A DNA stretch of 64,000 bases from Phyllobacterium lublinensis (GCF_020164435.1 NZ_JAIUDQ010000018.1:32472-96471), one strand, 5' to 3'; positions 16,569 to 25,750 are shown, counted from the first letter of the stretch. A program made the numbers and translations. The notes: generated from the sequence alone by a model not told the origin.

Positions 16569-17906
16569 ATGGCCACGACACCCGCATTGAATAATCTGGA
16601 GTGGTATGACGGCGTTCCACGTTCAATAAAGCCCTACACGAAATTCGGCTTGGCAATCATTGTCGTCTGCTTCGGCGGGTTTGGAACATGGGCGGCAACT
16701 GCGCCTCTTGCAGCCGCAGTCATTGCCCCTGGCAGTTTCGTCGCCACCGGCAAGAACAAGGTTGTTCAGCACCTTGAAGGCGGAATCATCAAGGAGCTTC
16801 TTGTGCGGGAAGGCGATCGCGTTGTTGAGGGGGATCAGCTGGTCCGTCTTGACGAGACGGCAGCCCGTGCAAATGCCCAGCAATTGTTCCTGCGGCAGGC
16901 GCGGCTCGAGGCAATCCTGGCCCGGCTGCATGCCGTAGTTCGTGGTGAAGAGCGGTATCAGCCGCCAAAAATCATTCTGGACAATCTGGCCAATGCCGAA
17001 ATACGCGCGGTGAATGACAGCCAGGCCGACAACTTCGATGCAGCCCATGCGAAATATGCGAACGAACTGCAGATGATGCAGCGTAATATTTCAGCGCTGG
17101 AGTTCCGCAGGATCGGACGCAATGCGCAGATTACCGCAACACGGACACAACTTGGCCTGTTGAAGAATGAGTACCAGGCGAAGTATTCCCTCTTCAAGAA
17201 GGGCCTCATGGCGCGTTCCGAAGTCAGCGTGCTTGAGCGTGCAGTTGCCGACGGCGAAGGGACGATCGCGCGCCTTGAAGCCGAAATCATGGAAGTGAAC
17301 GCCCAGATCGAAAAATTCCAGAAGGAAATGATTCAGACCAAGGATACTGAAAAGCAGGCCGCACTTGATGAAATTCAAAGTGCCGAAGCCGAGCTGGACA
17401 CGGTTCGCGAACAAATTCGCCAGGCTGACAGCGTGCTTACCCGCACGGTCGTCAAGGCGCCAGTCTCCGGGACAGTTGTGAGAATGTATTATCACACCGC
17501 TGGTGGTGTGATCGAAAGCGGCAAGCCAATCATCGAAATTCTGCCGACAGGCGTGCCCTTGATCATCGAAGCCCAGATCCCGCGGATGCAGATCGATGAA
17601 GTGAAAGAAGGGCAGGAGGCCCATGTTCGCCTGAGTGCCCTCAACCAGAGAACGACACCTGTCATCAATGGTCGTGTCGACTATGTCTCGGCCGATGCGA
17701 TGACCGATACGACGACCAATGTGAAGCAGGAGATTTATCTGGCCCGCGTCAGCATTCCTGCCGATCAGCTTGCCCGTATCCACGGTTTCACACCCACGCC
17801 GGGAATGCCGGCTGATATCCTGATCCAGACTCACGAGCGGACATTCTTCGAATATCTCGCCAAGCCGGTCGTCGACAGCATGGAGCGTGCGTTCAGGGAG
17901 TACTGA
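16569..17906 (+). CDS. Type I secretion HlyD-type membrane fusion protein, PrtE/PrsE type
   Basis: The product has 445 residues: a short cytoplasmic tail, one membrane span (about 26-50), a lipoyl/biotinyl half-motif (HLEGGIIKELLVREGD, about 75-90), a long periplasmic coiled-coil (about 100-290), the second lipoyl half (VKAPVSGTVV, about 298-307) and a beta-barrel C-terminus with the GMPADILI block. It links the ABC transporter to a TolC-like channel, which is not encoded here. It starts 20 bases after the ABC gene and ends the operon; a hairpin follows. Confidence 0.92.
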   Translation: MATTPALNNLEWYDGVPRSIKPYTKFGLAIIVVCFGGFGTWAATAPLAAAVIAPGSFVATGKNKVVQHLEGGIIKELLVREGDRVVEGDQLVRLDETAARANAQQLFLRQARLEAILARLHAVVRGEERYQPPKIILDNLANAEIRAVNDSQADNFDAAHAKYANELQMMQRNISALEFRRIGRNAQITATRTQLGLLKNEYQAKYSLFKKGLMARSEVSVLERAVADGEGTIARLEAEIMEVNAQIEKFQKEMIQTKDTEKQAALDEIQSAEAELDTVREQIRQADSVLTRTVVKAPVSGTVVRMYYHTAGGVIESGKPIIEILPTGVPLIIEAQIPRMQIDEVKEGQEAHVRLSALNQRTTPVINGRVDYVSADAMTDTTTNVKQEIYLARVSIPADQLARIHGFTPTPGMPADILIQTHERTFFEYLAKPVVDSMERAFREY

Positions 17907-17940
17907 CAGGAACCGGATGCAGCATGCTGCACAGGAAAAG

Positions 17941-17975
17941 TTGGCGAGGCGATGGGATAACATCGGCCTCGCCAA
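17941..17975. terminator. Strong hairpin at the end of the secretion operon
   Basis: TTGGCGAGGC pairs perfectly with GCCTCGCCAA, with an inner GATG/CATC pair around a 6-base loop, giving about 14 bp of stem. It is followed by ATATT rather than a long T-run, so termination may be weak. It lies between the convergent adaptor and Wzy-like genes and may serve both. Confidence 0.6.
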
Positions 17976-18039
17976 ATATTGTCGACCTCAGATTACCCGC
18001 CACCCCAGTATTGAGCCTGTTGGATGTTCTATCAGCCGA

Positions 18040-19494
18040 TCAGCCCAGGAGACGACGCGTATCGTGAAGATGGCGGTGCGTCGGGGCGGAATGCTCTGGC
18101 CGTGGCCTTGCCTGTGCGCGGCGAACAGACGGATAAACGGCCACGGCCGCCCCGCCAGCCAGCACATAAAACAACATGCCAAGATCAAAGACTGTCGCGA
18201 CGAGAATAGCGGCGACAAGACTGGCTGTCATGCCGCAACGGATGGCGCGAACGATGGACCGATCCTCTGAACCCGGCTGTGCTACGGGCTGCCTGAAGAG
18301 CGTTGTAAGGACGAACAGCGCAAAACACATCGCACCGGGAAGTCCCACATTCGACAGAAGAACGAAGATGTAGCTCGAGGCGCGCGCGCCGCCAATGCCC
18401 ACGCCAAGACCGAAACTGTCCATGAAATTGGTGAAGGCCACCTCGTTCCAATGCCCGCGTTCGCGACCCGAGTCGCTCGAGAGCTTTCCGAACAGGCTCT
18501 CGTCGAAGAAGGTTGCGATTGCTTCCACAAATTCCGGCGAAAGCACCGCAATGAGCAAGACGATGGCGAGAACCGACAGGCTGCCGGCATAGATAAGTAA
18601 CGGCTTGCGCATCCGCCCGCCATGCATGACCGGCGCTATGGACTGGAGCATCAGCAGGGCCAGAACAATCACCAGCCCCACATAGGCCGTGCCCGATGTT
18701 GATAATGCCAGCAATGTCAGGAAGGCGAGGGCAAAGAACCCCGAGAGGACTGGCCGGACATTGTCGAGATAAAGGCTGGCGGTGACGGCGAACAGGATCA
18801 GGGTGAAGCTGGCGAACGCCGACGATTCCGGAAACGTCCCGGAGATACGCTTGAGGCCGCCCATCTCAACCCCGGTCATCAGGGAATAATTCGCCGTATG
18901 TATGAAATCCAGCAGATCGGCCGTCCCGGTCGCAAAGGTAACGAGGTCGAGCACCGCAAAAATGATGTTCAACCAGCACAGCAGGAAGAAGGCTCCGAGG
19001 AAATACTGATAGGCGTTGCGCATGCGAAAGAAGGCAAAAGAGGCCGCAAAACACATGACGCTGCCCAAGGCATAGACCGTCTGGGTCACGTGCGTGCCAG
19101 AAAAGCCGAGCGGGTTGAGAGCGATGCGGCTCAGACCGCCGGGGAGGCGTTGCACGACCATGGTTTCGGTCATACCAGCCATCAGCCGTGGAAAGAAGAT
19201 CGTTGCTACGACGCCGTAGATGATCAGAAGCAATAGCCAGAAACCTGTACTGGGATAAAGCAGGCTGCTGCATATCGGCGCGAAGCCGGTTATGCGCACG
19301 ATCCGAAGTGCAAAGAACACCATGAAAACGTTCGCTACCAGAATCGATGCGCCGCCCATTGCAGGCAGGGTGACCGCCGCGGCCGCTCCGAACAGCGTCA
19401 TGGCAACCATGGTGTAGAACGCGTGTTTGTGGTGCATGAACTGGACCACAAAGCCGAACAGGATCACAAGGACGCCGAAAACGTTAGTTGCCAT
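18040..19494 (-). CDS. Wzy-like polysaccharide polymerase / O-antigen ligase family membrane protein
   Basis: The product has 484 residues and about 11-12 hydrophobic spans with one large periplasmic loop (about 335-380), containing SSDSGRERGHWNEVAF and GLGVGIGGARASS, the usual layout of WaaL/Wzy proteins. Such proteins join repeat units in the periplasm. The family is divergent, so Wzy versus ligase cannot be settled here. It is the last gene of a six-gene minus-strand operon, 24 bases after the glycoside hydrolase gene. The C-terminal tail is Arg/His-rich. Confidence 0.75.
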   Translation of the reverse strand: MATNVFGVLVILFGFVVQFMHHKHAFYTMVAMTLFGAAAAVTLPAMGGASILVANVFMVFFALRIVRITGFAPICSSLLYPSTGFWLLLLIIYGVVATIFFPRLMAGMTETMVVQRLPGGLSRIALNPLGFSGTHVTQTVYALGSVMCFAASFAFFRMRNAYQYFLGAFFLLCWLNIIFAVLDLVTFATGTADLLDFIHTANYSLMTGVEMGGLKRISGTFPESSAFASFTLILFAVTASLYLDNVRPVLSGFFALAFLTLLALSTSGTAYVGLVIVLALLMLQSIAPVMHGGRMRKPLLIYAGSLSVLAIVLLIAVLSPEFVEAIATFFDESLFGKLSSDSGRERGHWNEVAFTNFMDSFGLGVGIGGARASSYIFVLLSNVGLPGAMCFALFVLTTLFRQPVAQPGSEDRSIVRAIRCGMTASLVAAILVATVFDLGMLFYVLAGGAAVAVYPSVRRAQARPRPEHSAPTHRHLHDTRRLLG

Positions 19495-19518
19495 GACTGA
19501 TCCGTGCCAGCTGCCGCG

Positions 19519-20562
19519 TCATTGGCTTTCACCCTTGGCCAGCTGGTCCCCATGCACGATATCGCGCACGACATCATAGGCAGGTTTGGGCGCTCCCGGG
19601 CGCCAGCCGCCGGCATCGTTGCTGTCGAGGTGGACCAGGCCCATATATGCCTCGAAGCTTGGCGCCCAATATGTTTCGTCCATCAGTTCATAGATATGCG
19701 CAGCCTCGACCGGATAGGTCTTTCGCAGTTCCTGGATGCGTTCCATCGCCTTTCTCAAGCCCGCCGCCTGTGCGTCCGCGCCATCGGTGCTGCCTTTTGG
19801 GTGGTTGAATTCGGTAAACCAGATCGGCTTGCCAAACTTGACCAGTTCCTTGAGCGCCCACTCCGGATCTTCGCCATAGAAGTGCCAGACGGAAATATCC
19901 CAGTTGATATTGTCCTGCTTCATGCGCTGAAAGGCGCCCATATGACCCCAGCCGGCTGTACCCATCGCCGTCCGGAAGTCTCCGCCCGCTGCCGTCAGTC
20001 CATCCGAGAGCCCGCGAAGCACGGCGCGCACCTTGTCCCAGCGTGGACCGTAATAATCCAGCGGATCGAGCCCTCCAGCAGGCCCCCATTCACAAGGATA
20101 GAGTGTGCCATTGTCACGCATCTCGCATGGCTGGATGATGGCGAAATTTTCAAGCTCGTTGCCGAGTTCCCAAACCTTGATCTTGTCCTTGAGATGCGAC
20201 GCTGTCACGAAAGCCAGTGCGCGGGAGGTGGCATAGATCGTTTCCGTGGAAGCTTCCTTCAAGTCGAGTGCCGGGGTCAGCACCGGCAGAATCGTGATCC
20301 CGTTATTGCCCGCAAGAGTGACAAGGCGATCAAGTTCTTCGAGTTGATCAAGCTTTTGAACATCCACCCGGTACGAGGTCAGGCCAAGCTCCTTGATATA
20401 GGTGACTTGCTGCTCCTCGGAGACGCCATGATACGATGCCAATGGATGACCGTTTATGCCCCAGGTGAATTTCGGCGAGCTTGCGTGCGTATGGGGAAGC
20501 GACAGCAGTGCCGCTGCCACGATCACCAGAGTGGCAAGACCGGAAATGATTATCTTTTTCAT
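19519..20562 (-). CDS. Secreted clan GH-A glycoside hydrolase (PslG/GH39-like)
   Basis: Start at ATG 20562 (GGCAAGG upstream) gives 347 residues beginning with a Sec signal peptide, Lys-Lys then a hydrophobic core, with likely cleavage after THASS. The mature part has the (beta/alpha)8 clan GH-A pattern: NELEN about residues 140-144 holds the acid/base Glu, and WFTEFNHPKG later holds the nucleophile Glu. EPS loci often carry such endoglycanases, which trim polymer or clear stalled chains in the periplasm. The substrate is not known. It is fifth in the asnB-like operon, 25 bases after the NadE-like gene. Confidence 0.75.
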   Translation of the reverse strand: MKKIIISGLATLVIVAAALLSLPHTHASSPKFTWGINGHPLASYHGVSEEQQVTYIKELGLTSYRVDVQKLDQLEELDRLVTLAGNNGITILPVLTPALDLKEASTETIYATSRALAFVTASHLKDKIKVWELGNELENFAIIQPCEMRDNGTLYPCEWGPAGGLDPLDYYGPRWDKVRAVLRGLSDGLTAAGGDFRTAMGTAGWGHMGAFQRMKQDNINWDISVWHFYGEDPEWALKELVKFGKPIWFTEFNHPKGSTDGADAQAAGLRKAMERIQELRKTYPVEAAHIYELMDETYWAPSFEAYMGLVHLDSNDAGGWRPGAPKPAYDVVRDIVHGDQLAKGESQ

Positions 20563-20587
20563 GGCCTTGCCCCGTCCGGTGGCTTGC

Positions 20588-21604
20588 CTATTCGCCGGAA
20601 AAACCGGCGATAGGCGTGACCAGTTGCGGGCCGAGATGGAGATAGCGTGTTGCCTTGCGCTTGGCCTTGATATCACGCCAGACCCTTTGCACCTGCTCCT
20701 CGGTCAATGAGGCCGCAAGCGCCACTGTTGCGGCCGGCATGTCCTCGTTCAGCCCGTACAGGCATTGATCCATCTGGGCATAGGGGAGGGCAAAATAGAA
20801 CTCCTCCTGCGTCTGGGCCAACTGATATGTATCGGTCGTTGGCGGACGGGCGCGAATCTCGGCCGGCACGCCCAGATAGGCAGCCAACTGATAGACCTGC
20901 GACTTGTAGAGATGGGCGATCGGCTTCAGATCCGCTGCCCCGTCCCCGTTTTTCACAAAGAACCCCTGATCATATTCCAGAAGGTTAGGTGTGCCGATCA
21001 CCGCATAGTTCATGCGGTCTGCGTGGTAATATTCGATCTGCTTGCGTGTCCGCTGCTTCATGTTGGTTGCGGCGACTATGCCAAGGTAGACGGAGCTTGG
21101 CATGCGCAGCTTTTCCGTGCTGCCGTCCGGCCGTTGCAATACGAGGGACGAGATATTGTAGCCGTCGTTCGCCAGCGCATTGGCGATCACGATTTTCGAA
21201 GCCCAGCCCGGACCAAACTCCGGTTCGACCTGCTTGATGAATTCATCACGCCGCGCATAGCAACCCATGGCTTCGAGCGATGGGCCAATATCTTCGGTAA
21301 CGCTCGCAAGCCCAAATGTATCGGCCACAAGCTTGCCCAGCCGGAGACTTTCAGGGTCCGAGTCATTCTCGGGCATGAACAGGCAGAGCACGTTTTGCGC
21401 GCCGACGGCCCGGGCAGCGAGTGCCGCGCAGACGCTTGAATCAACACCGCCCGAAAGCCCGAGCACAAGACCGCGCTTGCGCAGCGTATGCCGCAACTGT
21501 TCGCGCATGGCGTTGACGATCCGCGTCGTCTCGGCCTCGGCATCGATCTCCAGCGATATTGGCGATGCAGATGCGATCGTCCGGATTGTTTGGTCGTTCA
21601 TCAT
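20588..21604 (-). CDS. nadE: NadE-like ATP-pyrophosphatase (NAD+ synthase family)
   Basis: The product has 338 residues and starts with ATP-pyrophosphatase loop SGGVDSS about residues 52-58. It has the NadE blocks GTPNLLEYDQG and GDGAADLKPI followed by LYKSQVYQLAAYLGVP. It is ammonia-dependent in form: the nitrilase glutaminase domain of the long enzymes is missing. Canonical ammonia-dependent NadE is about 275 residues, so this one carries insertions around residues 130-200. It overlaps the AMP-ligase gene by 4 bases (ATGA), showing translational coupling, and sits in an EPS operon next to an AsnB-like enzyme. It could be a plain NAD synthase or a dedicated amidase-type ligase; the context favours the second. 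Confidence 0.65.
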   Translation of the reverse strand: MMNDQTIRTIASASPISLEIDAEAETTRIVNAMREQLRHTLRKRGLVLGLSGGVDSSVCAALAARAVGAQNVLCLFMPENDSDPESLRLGKLVADTFGLASVTEDIGPSLEAMGCYARRDEFIKQVEPEFGPGWASKIVIANALANDGYNISSLVLQRPDGSTEKLRMPSSVYLGIVAATNMKQRTRKQIEYYHADRMNYAVIGTPNLLEYDQGFFVKNGDGAADLKPIAHLYKSQVYQLAAYLGVPAEIRARPPTTDTYQLAQTQEEFYFALPYAQMDQCLYGLNEDMPAATVALAASLTEEQVQRVWRDIKAKRKATRYLHLGPQLVTPIAGFSGE

Positions 21605-23139
21605 AGAGACTCCTGTGGCTCTGCGGCCAATCTGCGGCTCACCTTGCCGGTGTCCGTCTTGGGCAAGCTCGTTCGAAATTCAACGGATTTGGGCACCATG
21701 AAATCTTCAAGGTTCTTCGAGCAGTGTCGTATGATTTCGCGATCCGTCAGTGCCGGGTCACTCAACACCACGATCGCGCGAATGGCCTGACCCAGCACCG
21801 GGTCAGGAATGCCGATGACCACGGCTTCGGCAATGCCCGGATGCGAGTGCAAGACAGTCTCGACTTCCTTCGGCGCTACCTTTTCACCGCGTGTCTTGAT
21901 GATGTCGTCCTTGCGGCCGACAAAATAGAGGTAGCCGTCGCCATCCATTGAGAAGAGATCGCCCGTATAGAGGACTTTTTCCCATGGATTGAGGCCGGGT
22001 CGAAGCATCCGTGTCGTTGCCTCGTCGTTTTCCCAGTAGCCCTGCATGACATGCGGGCCCCGGATGACGAGTTCGCCAACGACACTAGGCGCTACCACCT
22101 TGCCTTCATCATCGACAACGAAGGCCTCCGTGTTCGGAATGGCAATTCCTACGGAGCCGGGGCGATGATCAAGCTGCTCGGGAGGCAGATAGGTACAGCG
22201 CTTGCATTCGGTCAGGCCATACATGGAGTATAGCCGAACGCCCGGAAACAGTTCGCGCAACCGGGCAATGTGCGCCGGCGGCAGGGCCGCGGCCGTGTTT
22301 GTGATGTAGCGCAGATCCGGGAGAAACCCTGGTTCGATATCGCGCATCTGCAAGATCAACGCAGCCATCGTCGGCACAAGCGGGAAACCGGTGACGTGCT
22401 CGCGTCGCATGACATCGAAGATGGCTTGCGGAAAACTGAACGACGTCTCCAGAACGAGTGTCGCCCCGGTGCGAATTGTCATGAACAGTTGGTAAAGGCC
22501 GTAGTCGAATGCCAGCGGCAGCACATTGAGAATGATGTCGTCTTCGACATTCTGAACATATGTCGTGATGGATGTCGCCGCCGCCTCGATGTTGCGGTGG
22601 TTTATCATCACACCCTTGGGGCGTCCTGTAGAACCTGACGTGTAGATCAGCATCGCGAGATCAACATCGATTCCGCCATGCGGAACAGGCATGGGCTCAA
22701 CCTGCAACAGGCTGTCGAACGAACGGGCATTGGGAGTTGCAAGCGTTTCGTTCTTCGTCACAACGATGAGATCGCAGGACGTCTTGTCGCCAAACGCCTC
22801 GACGGCGATGGGGGCGAGCTTTTCCTGTGCGATGATCGCCCGGGCCCGGCAGTTTTCGATGATGTAGGCGAGCTTGTCGGCCTTTGTTGATGCGTTGATC
22901 GGGCTGAACACCGCGCCGGCTTTCAAAATTGCGTAGATCGCGACCGTCGCTTCCCAGCAATTGTTCATGAAGACAAGGACGCGGTCGCCGCGCGTGACGC
23001 CCTGCGACCAGAGAGCTGCTGCCAACCGGTCGGAACGGTCGTCGAGTTCGGCATAGGTCAGTCGTTCGCCGCCCGCGACCAGTACGGTTTTGTCGCCCAA
23101 TCTTTTCGCATTCTGCCGGAGAATTTCCTCAATACGCAT
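21601..23139 (-). CDS. AMP-forming acyl-CoA/acyl-ACP ligase
   Basis: The frame extends to 23391, but ATG 23139 (MRIEEILRQNAKRLGDK) is the start typical of the family, giving 512 residues. It has the ANL core: LIYTSGSTGRPKGVM about residues 155-169, YGLTE about 297, the GD...GRKDDIIKTRGEKV hinge and the C-terminal catalytic Lys in DTGKVSRR. The ECKRCTYLPPEQL stretch after YGLTE is like that of ligases associated with exosortase-type EPS loci (family knowledge). It probably activates an acyl or carboxylate group and loads it on the ACP encoded 22 bases upstream. The substrate is unknown. Confidence 0.8.
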   Translation of the reverse strand: MRIEEILRQNAKRLGDKTVLVAGGERLTYAELDDRSDRLAAALWSQGVTRGDRVLVFMNNCWEATVAIYAILKAGAVFSPINASTKADKLAYIIENCRARAIIAQEKLAPIAVEAFGDKTSCDLIVVTKNETLATPNARSFDSLLQVEPMPVPHGGIDVDLAMLIYTSGSTGRPKGVMINHRNIEAAATSITTYVQNVEDDIILNVLPLAFDYGLYQLFMTIRTGATLVLETSFSFPQAIFDVMRREHVTGFPLVPTMAALILQMRDIEPGFLPDLRYITNTAAALPPAHIARLRELFPGVRLYSMYGLTECKRCTYLPPEQLDHRPGSVGIAIPNTEAFVVDDEGKVVAPSVVGELVIRGPHVMQGYWENDEATTRMLRPGLNPWEKVLYTGDLFSMDGDGYLYFVGRKDDIIKTRGEKVAPKEVETVLHSHPGIAEAVVIGIPDPVLGQAIRAIVVLSDPALTDREIIRHCSKNLEDFMVPKSVEFRTSLPKTDTGKVSRRLAAEPQESL

Positions 23140-23161
23140 GACGAAACTCGTCTTTCCCGGA

Positions 23162-23431
23162 TCAAGCGACCGATTTCTGGGGAACTGCCTTGCTTGCGAC
23201 AAAGGCGGTGATGCTGCCGATCGAATCGAGGTTGGCGGGGACGATCTCCGCATCCTGGATGCTGATCTGGAAAGTATCTTCCAGGAAGGTGACCAGTTCG
23301 AGGACGCCGGTGGAGTCGATGACATCCGTTTCGATGAGCGATGTGTCATCCTCGAGTGGATGGCTGGTATCGCCAAACAGATAGTTCTCAACGATGAAGT
23401 TTCTTATTTGTGCGTTGATAACCGAAGTCAT
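23162..23431 (-). CDS. Acyl carrier protein
   Basis: ATG 23431 is preferred: AAGGA lies 6 bases upstream, while the ATG at 23437 touches it. The product is an 89-residue acidic protein with helices as in ACP and the phosphopantetheine site ETDVIDSTGVLELV (Ser about residue 43). It has a longer, more acidic C-terminal helix region than fatty-acid ACP, as specialised ACPs do. It lies 11 bases after asnB-like and 22 bases before the AMP-ligase gene, so it likely carries a group used on the EPS or on a precursor. Confidence 0.85.
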   Translation of the reverse strand: MTSVINAQIRNFIVENYLFGDTSHPLEDDTSLIETDVIDSTGVLELVTFLEDTFQISIQDAEIVPANLDSIGSITAFVASKAVPQKSVA

Positions 23432-23442
23432 GTCCATTCCTT

Positions 23443-25392
23443 TCAAGCCGCTGCAACCGTTTGTCGGTTTGTCTGATTTGTGAATTTTTGGTGCCACAAT
23501 TGCGTGGAAAGAATGCCGACGAACGCGGAGTCATCCCGATACCCGGTGGGGGCATTACGGGTGCATTTTTCCAGCAATTTCGCTACGGCGGGCGCATTGA
23601 ACAGTCCGGCATCAGCGATGGCGTCTGACCCCATGTGCTCCCGCACGTATTCAGGCAGTCCGGCAGCCGTGAATGACTGGCTGTCCGGGGCGCGGTAAGG
23701 CTGCTTCTGACGCGCCGTGATCGACGCCGGCACCAGATCTCGCGTTGCCTGTTTGAGGATGTGCTTTTCGCCCAATCCCTTCAGCTTCATGCCAACCGGC
23801 ACGCGCGAAGCAAATTCGACGAGGCGATGATCAAGGAAGGGGAACCGGCCCTCCAGTCCGTGAGCCATGGCCATCCGGTCACTCTGGCAGCAAAGGATAT
23901 AGCCAGGCAGAAGGAGCGAGGTCTCCAGATACTGCGCCTGATGCAAGGGATGCCACCGGGCATAATCCTTCGGCAGGCTCGATACGAGGTCTTCTGTCGC
24001 GTCATAGCCCTTCAGTGCTTCGCGCAGTTCGGGGGAGAAGAACATCTTCGTCGCAGCGGTTCCGCGGAAACGCGGCCGATGCGAATGCAGAGGATCATCG
24101 ATGCCGTCCACGCCGGCACCGAAGAACGCCGCCAGATACTCTGGGGTCTGTTGCTTCAGGCCCGGCAGATAGGGGTAGAGCTTGCGGAAGAGATGGGGGC
24201 GGATGCGTGATTCGGGCTGACGTGCGCAGAACCGCCTGACCTTGGCTTCGCGGAAAATGTCATAGCCTGCAAAAACCTCGTCGGCGCCTTCCCCTGTCAA
24301 AACAACCTTGTAGCCTTCATTATGGGCAAGATGCGAAAGCAGATAGAGTGGCGCTGGCGCCGTCCGGAGAATGGGCCGTTCCGTATGTTCAACGACGGAC
24401 GGGAATATGGCGGCGATATCGCTCTTGCTGCAGGACAGTGAAGAATGTCTGGTGCCAAGCGCCTCAACCATCTGCATCTGGAAGGCGGTCTCGTCATGCT
24501 CCACAGTATCGAAGCCGATCGAGAAGGTCCGCAGCTGGTCCGGCACGATACGGGCCGCTATGGCTGATACAACCGACGAATCCAGCCCGCCCGACAGATA
24601 GGAGCCCACGGGAACATCGGCCCTGAGGCGAATACGCGTTGCGTCGGTCAGGAGGTGTCTGAGTTCCTCGCCGACATCGCTCTCCGAACGGCCTGCGCTG
24701 GCCGAATCGAGGTCGGGATACTCCAGCTGCCAATAGGGCGCAACCTTGGTCCGTTGATCTTCAACGATCATCAGGTGAGCAGGCGGCAGTTCGGATATAC
24801 CCTTGAAGATGGTGCGTGGCGCAATGGGTGTCCACAATGTGAATATCTGGTCGAGACCATATGGGTCGATCTCGGCAGCCACGCCTGGAACGCGCAGCAA
24901 TGCCTTGATTTCCGAAGCGAAGAAGAGTGTGCCTCCGCTCCAGGTGTAGAACAGCGGCCGGACACCCATTCTGTCACGCGCAAGCATCATGCGACGCCGC
25001 TTCTTGTCCCAGAGGGCAAAGGCGAAATCACCGTTGAGCATCTTGACGCAATCCGGCCCCATCTCCTCATAAAGATGCAGGATGACTTCCGTGTCACTGC
25101 CGGTACGGAACCGGTGGCCCTGCGCGATCAGATCGTCACGCAGCTCGACATAGTTGAAGACTTCGCCATTATAGCTGATGACCAGATCGCCGCTGGCGCT
25201 TTCCATTGGTTGCTGACCGTCCGCGAGGCCTACGATCGACAGACGCATGTGACCGAGACCCGCGCCGTCAGCTACATACGTGCCATTCTCGTCAGGTCCG
25301 CGATGTGCAATCGCCTGGATCATTTGGCGCAAAAGCGTCGTGCCGTCCTCGAAGACGCTAGCCGCCCCGCAATAGCCCGCAATCCCACACAT
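23443..25392 (-). CDS. asnB: Asparagine synthase family glutamine amidotransferase
   Basis: The product has 649 residues. It begins MCGIAGYCG, so the N-terminal Cys2 nucleophile of a class II glutaminase is present. The ATP-pyrophosphatase loop is SGGLDSS (about residues 266-272), followed by the GEGADEVFAGY block (about 369). Length and domain order match AsnB. AsnB-like enzymes in polysaccharide loci often amidate uronic-acid carboxyl groups rather than make free asparagine. Here it opens a six-gene operon (ACP, AMP-ligase, NadE-like, glycoside hydrolase, Wzy-like), which argues for a decoration role; this is inference. Confidence 0.85.
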   Translation of the reverse strand: MCGIAGYCGAASVFEDGTTLLRQMIQAIAHRGPDENGTYVADGAGLGHMRLSIVGLADGQQPMESASGDLVISYNGEVFNYVELRDDLIAQGHRFRTGSDTEVILHLYEEMGPDCVKMLNGDFAFALWDKKRRRMMLARDRMGVRPLFYTWSGGTLFFASEIKALLRVPGVAAEIDPYGLDQIFTLWTPIAPRTIFKGISELPPAHLMIVEDQRTKVAPYWQLEYPDLDSASAGRSESDVGEELRHLLTDATRIRLRADVPVGSYLSGGLDSSVVSAIAARIVPDQLRTFSIGFDTVEHDETAFQMQMVEALGTRHSSLSCSKSDIAAIFPSVVEHTERPILRTAPAPLYLLSHLAHNEGYKVVLTGEGADEVFAGYDIFREAKVRRFCARQPESRIRPHLFRKLYPYLPGLKQQTPEYLAAFFGAGVDGIDDPLHSHRPRFRGTAATKMFFSPELREALKGYDATEDLVSSLPKDYARWHPLHQAQYLETSLLLPGYILCCQSDRMAMAHGLEGRFPFLDHRLVEFASRVPVGMKLKGLGEKHILKQATRDLVPASITARQKQPYRAPDSQSFTAAGLPEYVREHMGSDAIADAGLFNAPAVAKLLEKCTRNAPTGYRDDSAFVGILSTQLWHQKFTNQTNRQTVAAA

Positions 25393-25750
25393 CTATTCGA
25401 TGCTCCCCAACCATTCTTCTTTTTATCGGCGGGTTAAAGACCCCTTCCGAGAAGGGTATAATATGGACCTCAGGGGTCAATAAATAATAGGAGTTAAACG
25501 TTATGGTAATACTAGGTAGGAGAGTAATTTTTAAGCAAAGCAATTGCCCAAAACTTGGGTTTTTGCACCAGATTCGGGCGGTATAATCATAAGGGATTAA
25601 GTTGCTCGCCCGATGTTTGAAATCTAAAGAAAATTCAGATTCCGGTACGTCGAATTCATTATGTGAAATCTATCATTGATTAATTGTCACCTGTGCTGAG
25701 CCTTATAATATTAACAGCAAGATTCGTAAGAAATTGTTCTGGGGCAAAGT
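25393..25750. promoter_or_regulatory. Divergent promoter region between asnB-like operon and exoF-like operon
   Basis: This 358-base AT-rich region has near-palindromes ACCCCTTCC-GAGAAGGGT at about 25439-25457 and GACCTCAGGGGTC at about 25466-25478. The first is followed by TATAAT, which can be a -10 box. TAATC-N6-GATTA lies at 25584-25599. A 27-codon frame at 25503-25586 has AGGAG upstream but no recognisable features; it could be a leader peptide or chance. Confidence 0.5.

Noticed and set aside
16569..17906. Reading the HlyD-type gene as an RND efflux adaptor
   Set aside because: It follows a type I ABC transporter directly and has the long coiled-coil and C-terminal GMPADI block of T1SS adaptors; no RND pump is nearby.
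19504..20613. 369-codon plus-strand frame opposite the glycoside hydrolase
   Set aside because: The opposite strand codes a signal-peptide protein with catalytic motifs; this frame has no recognisable domain.
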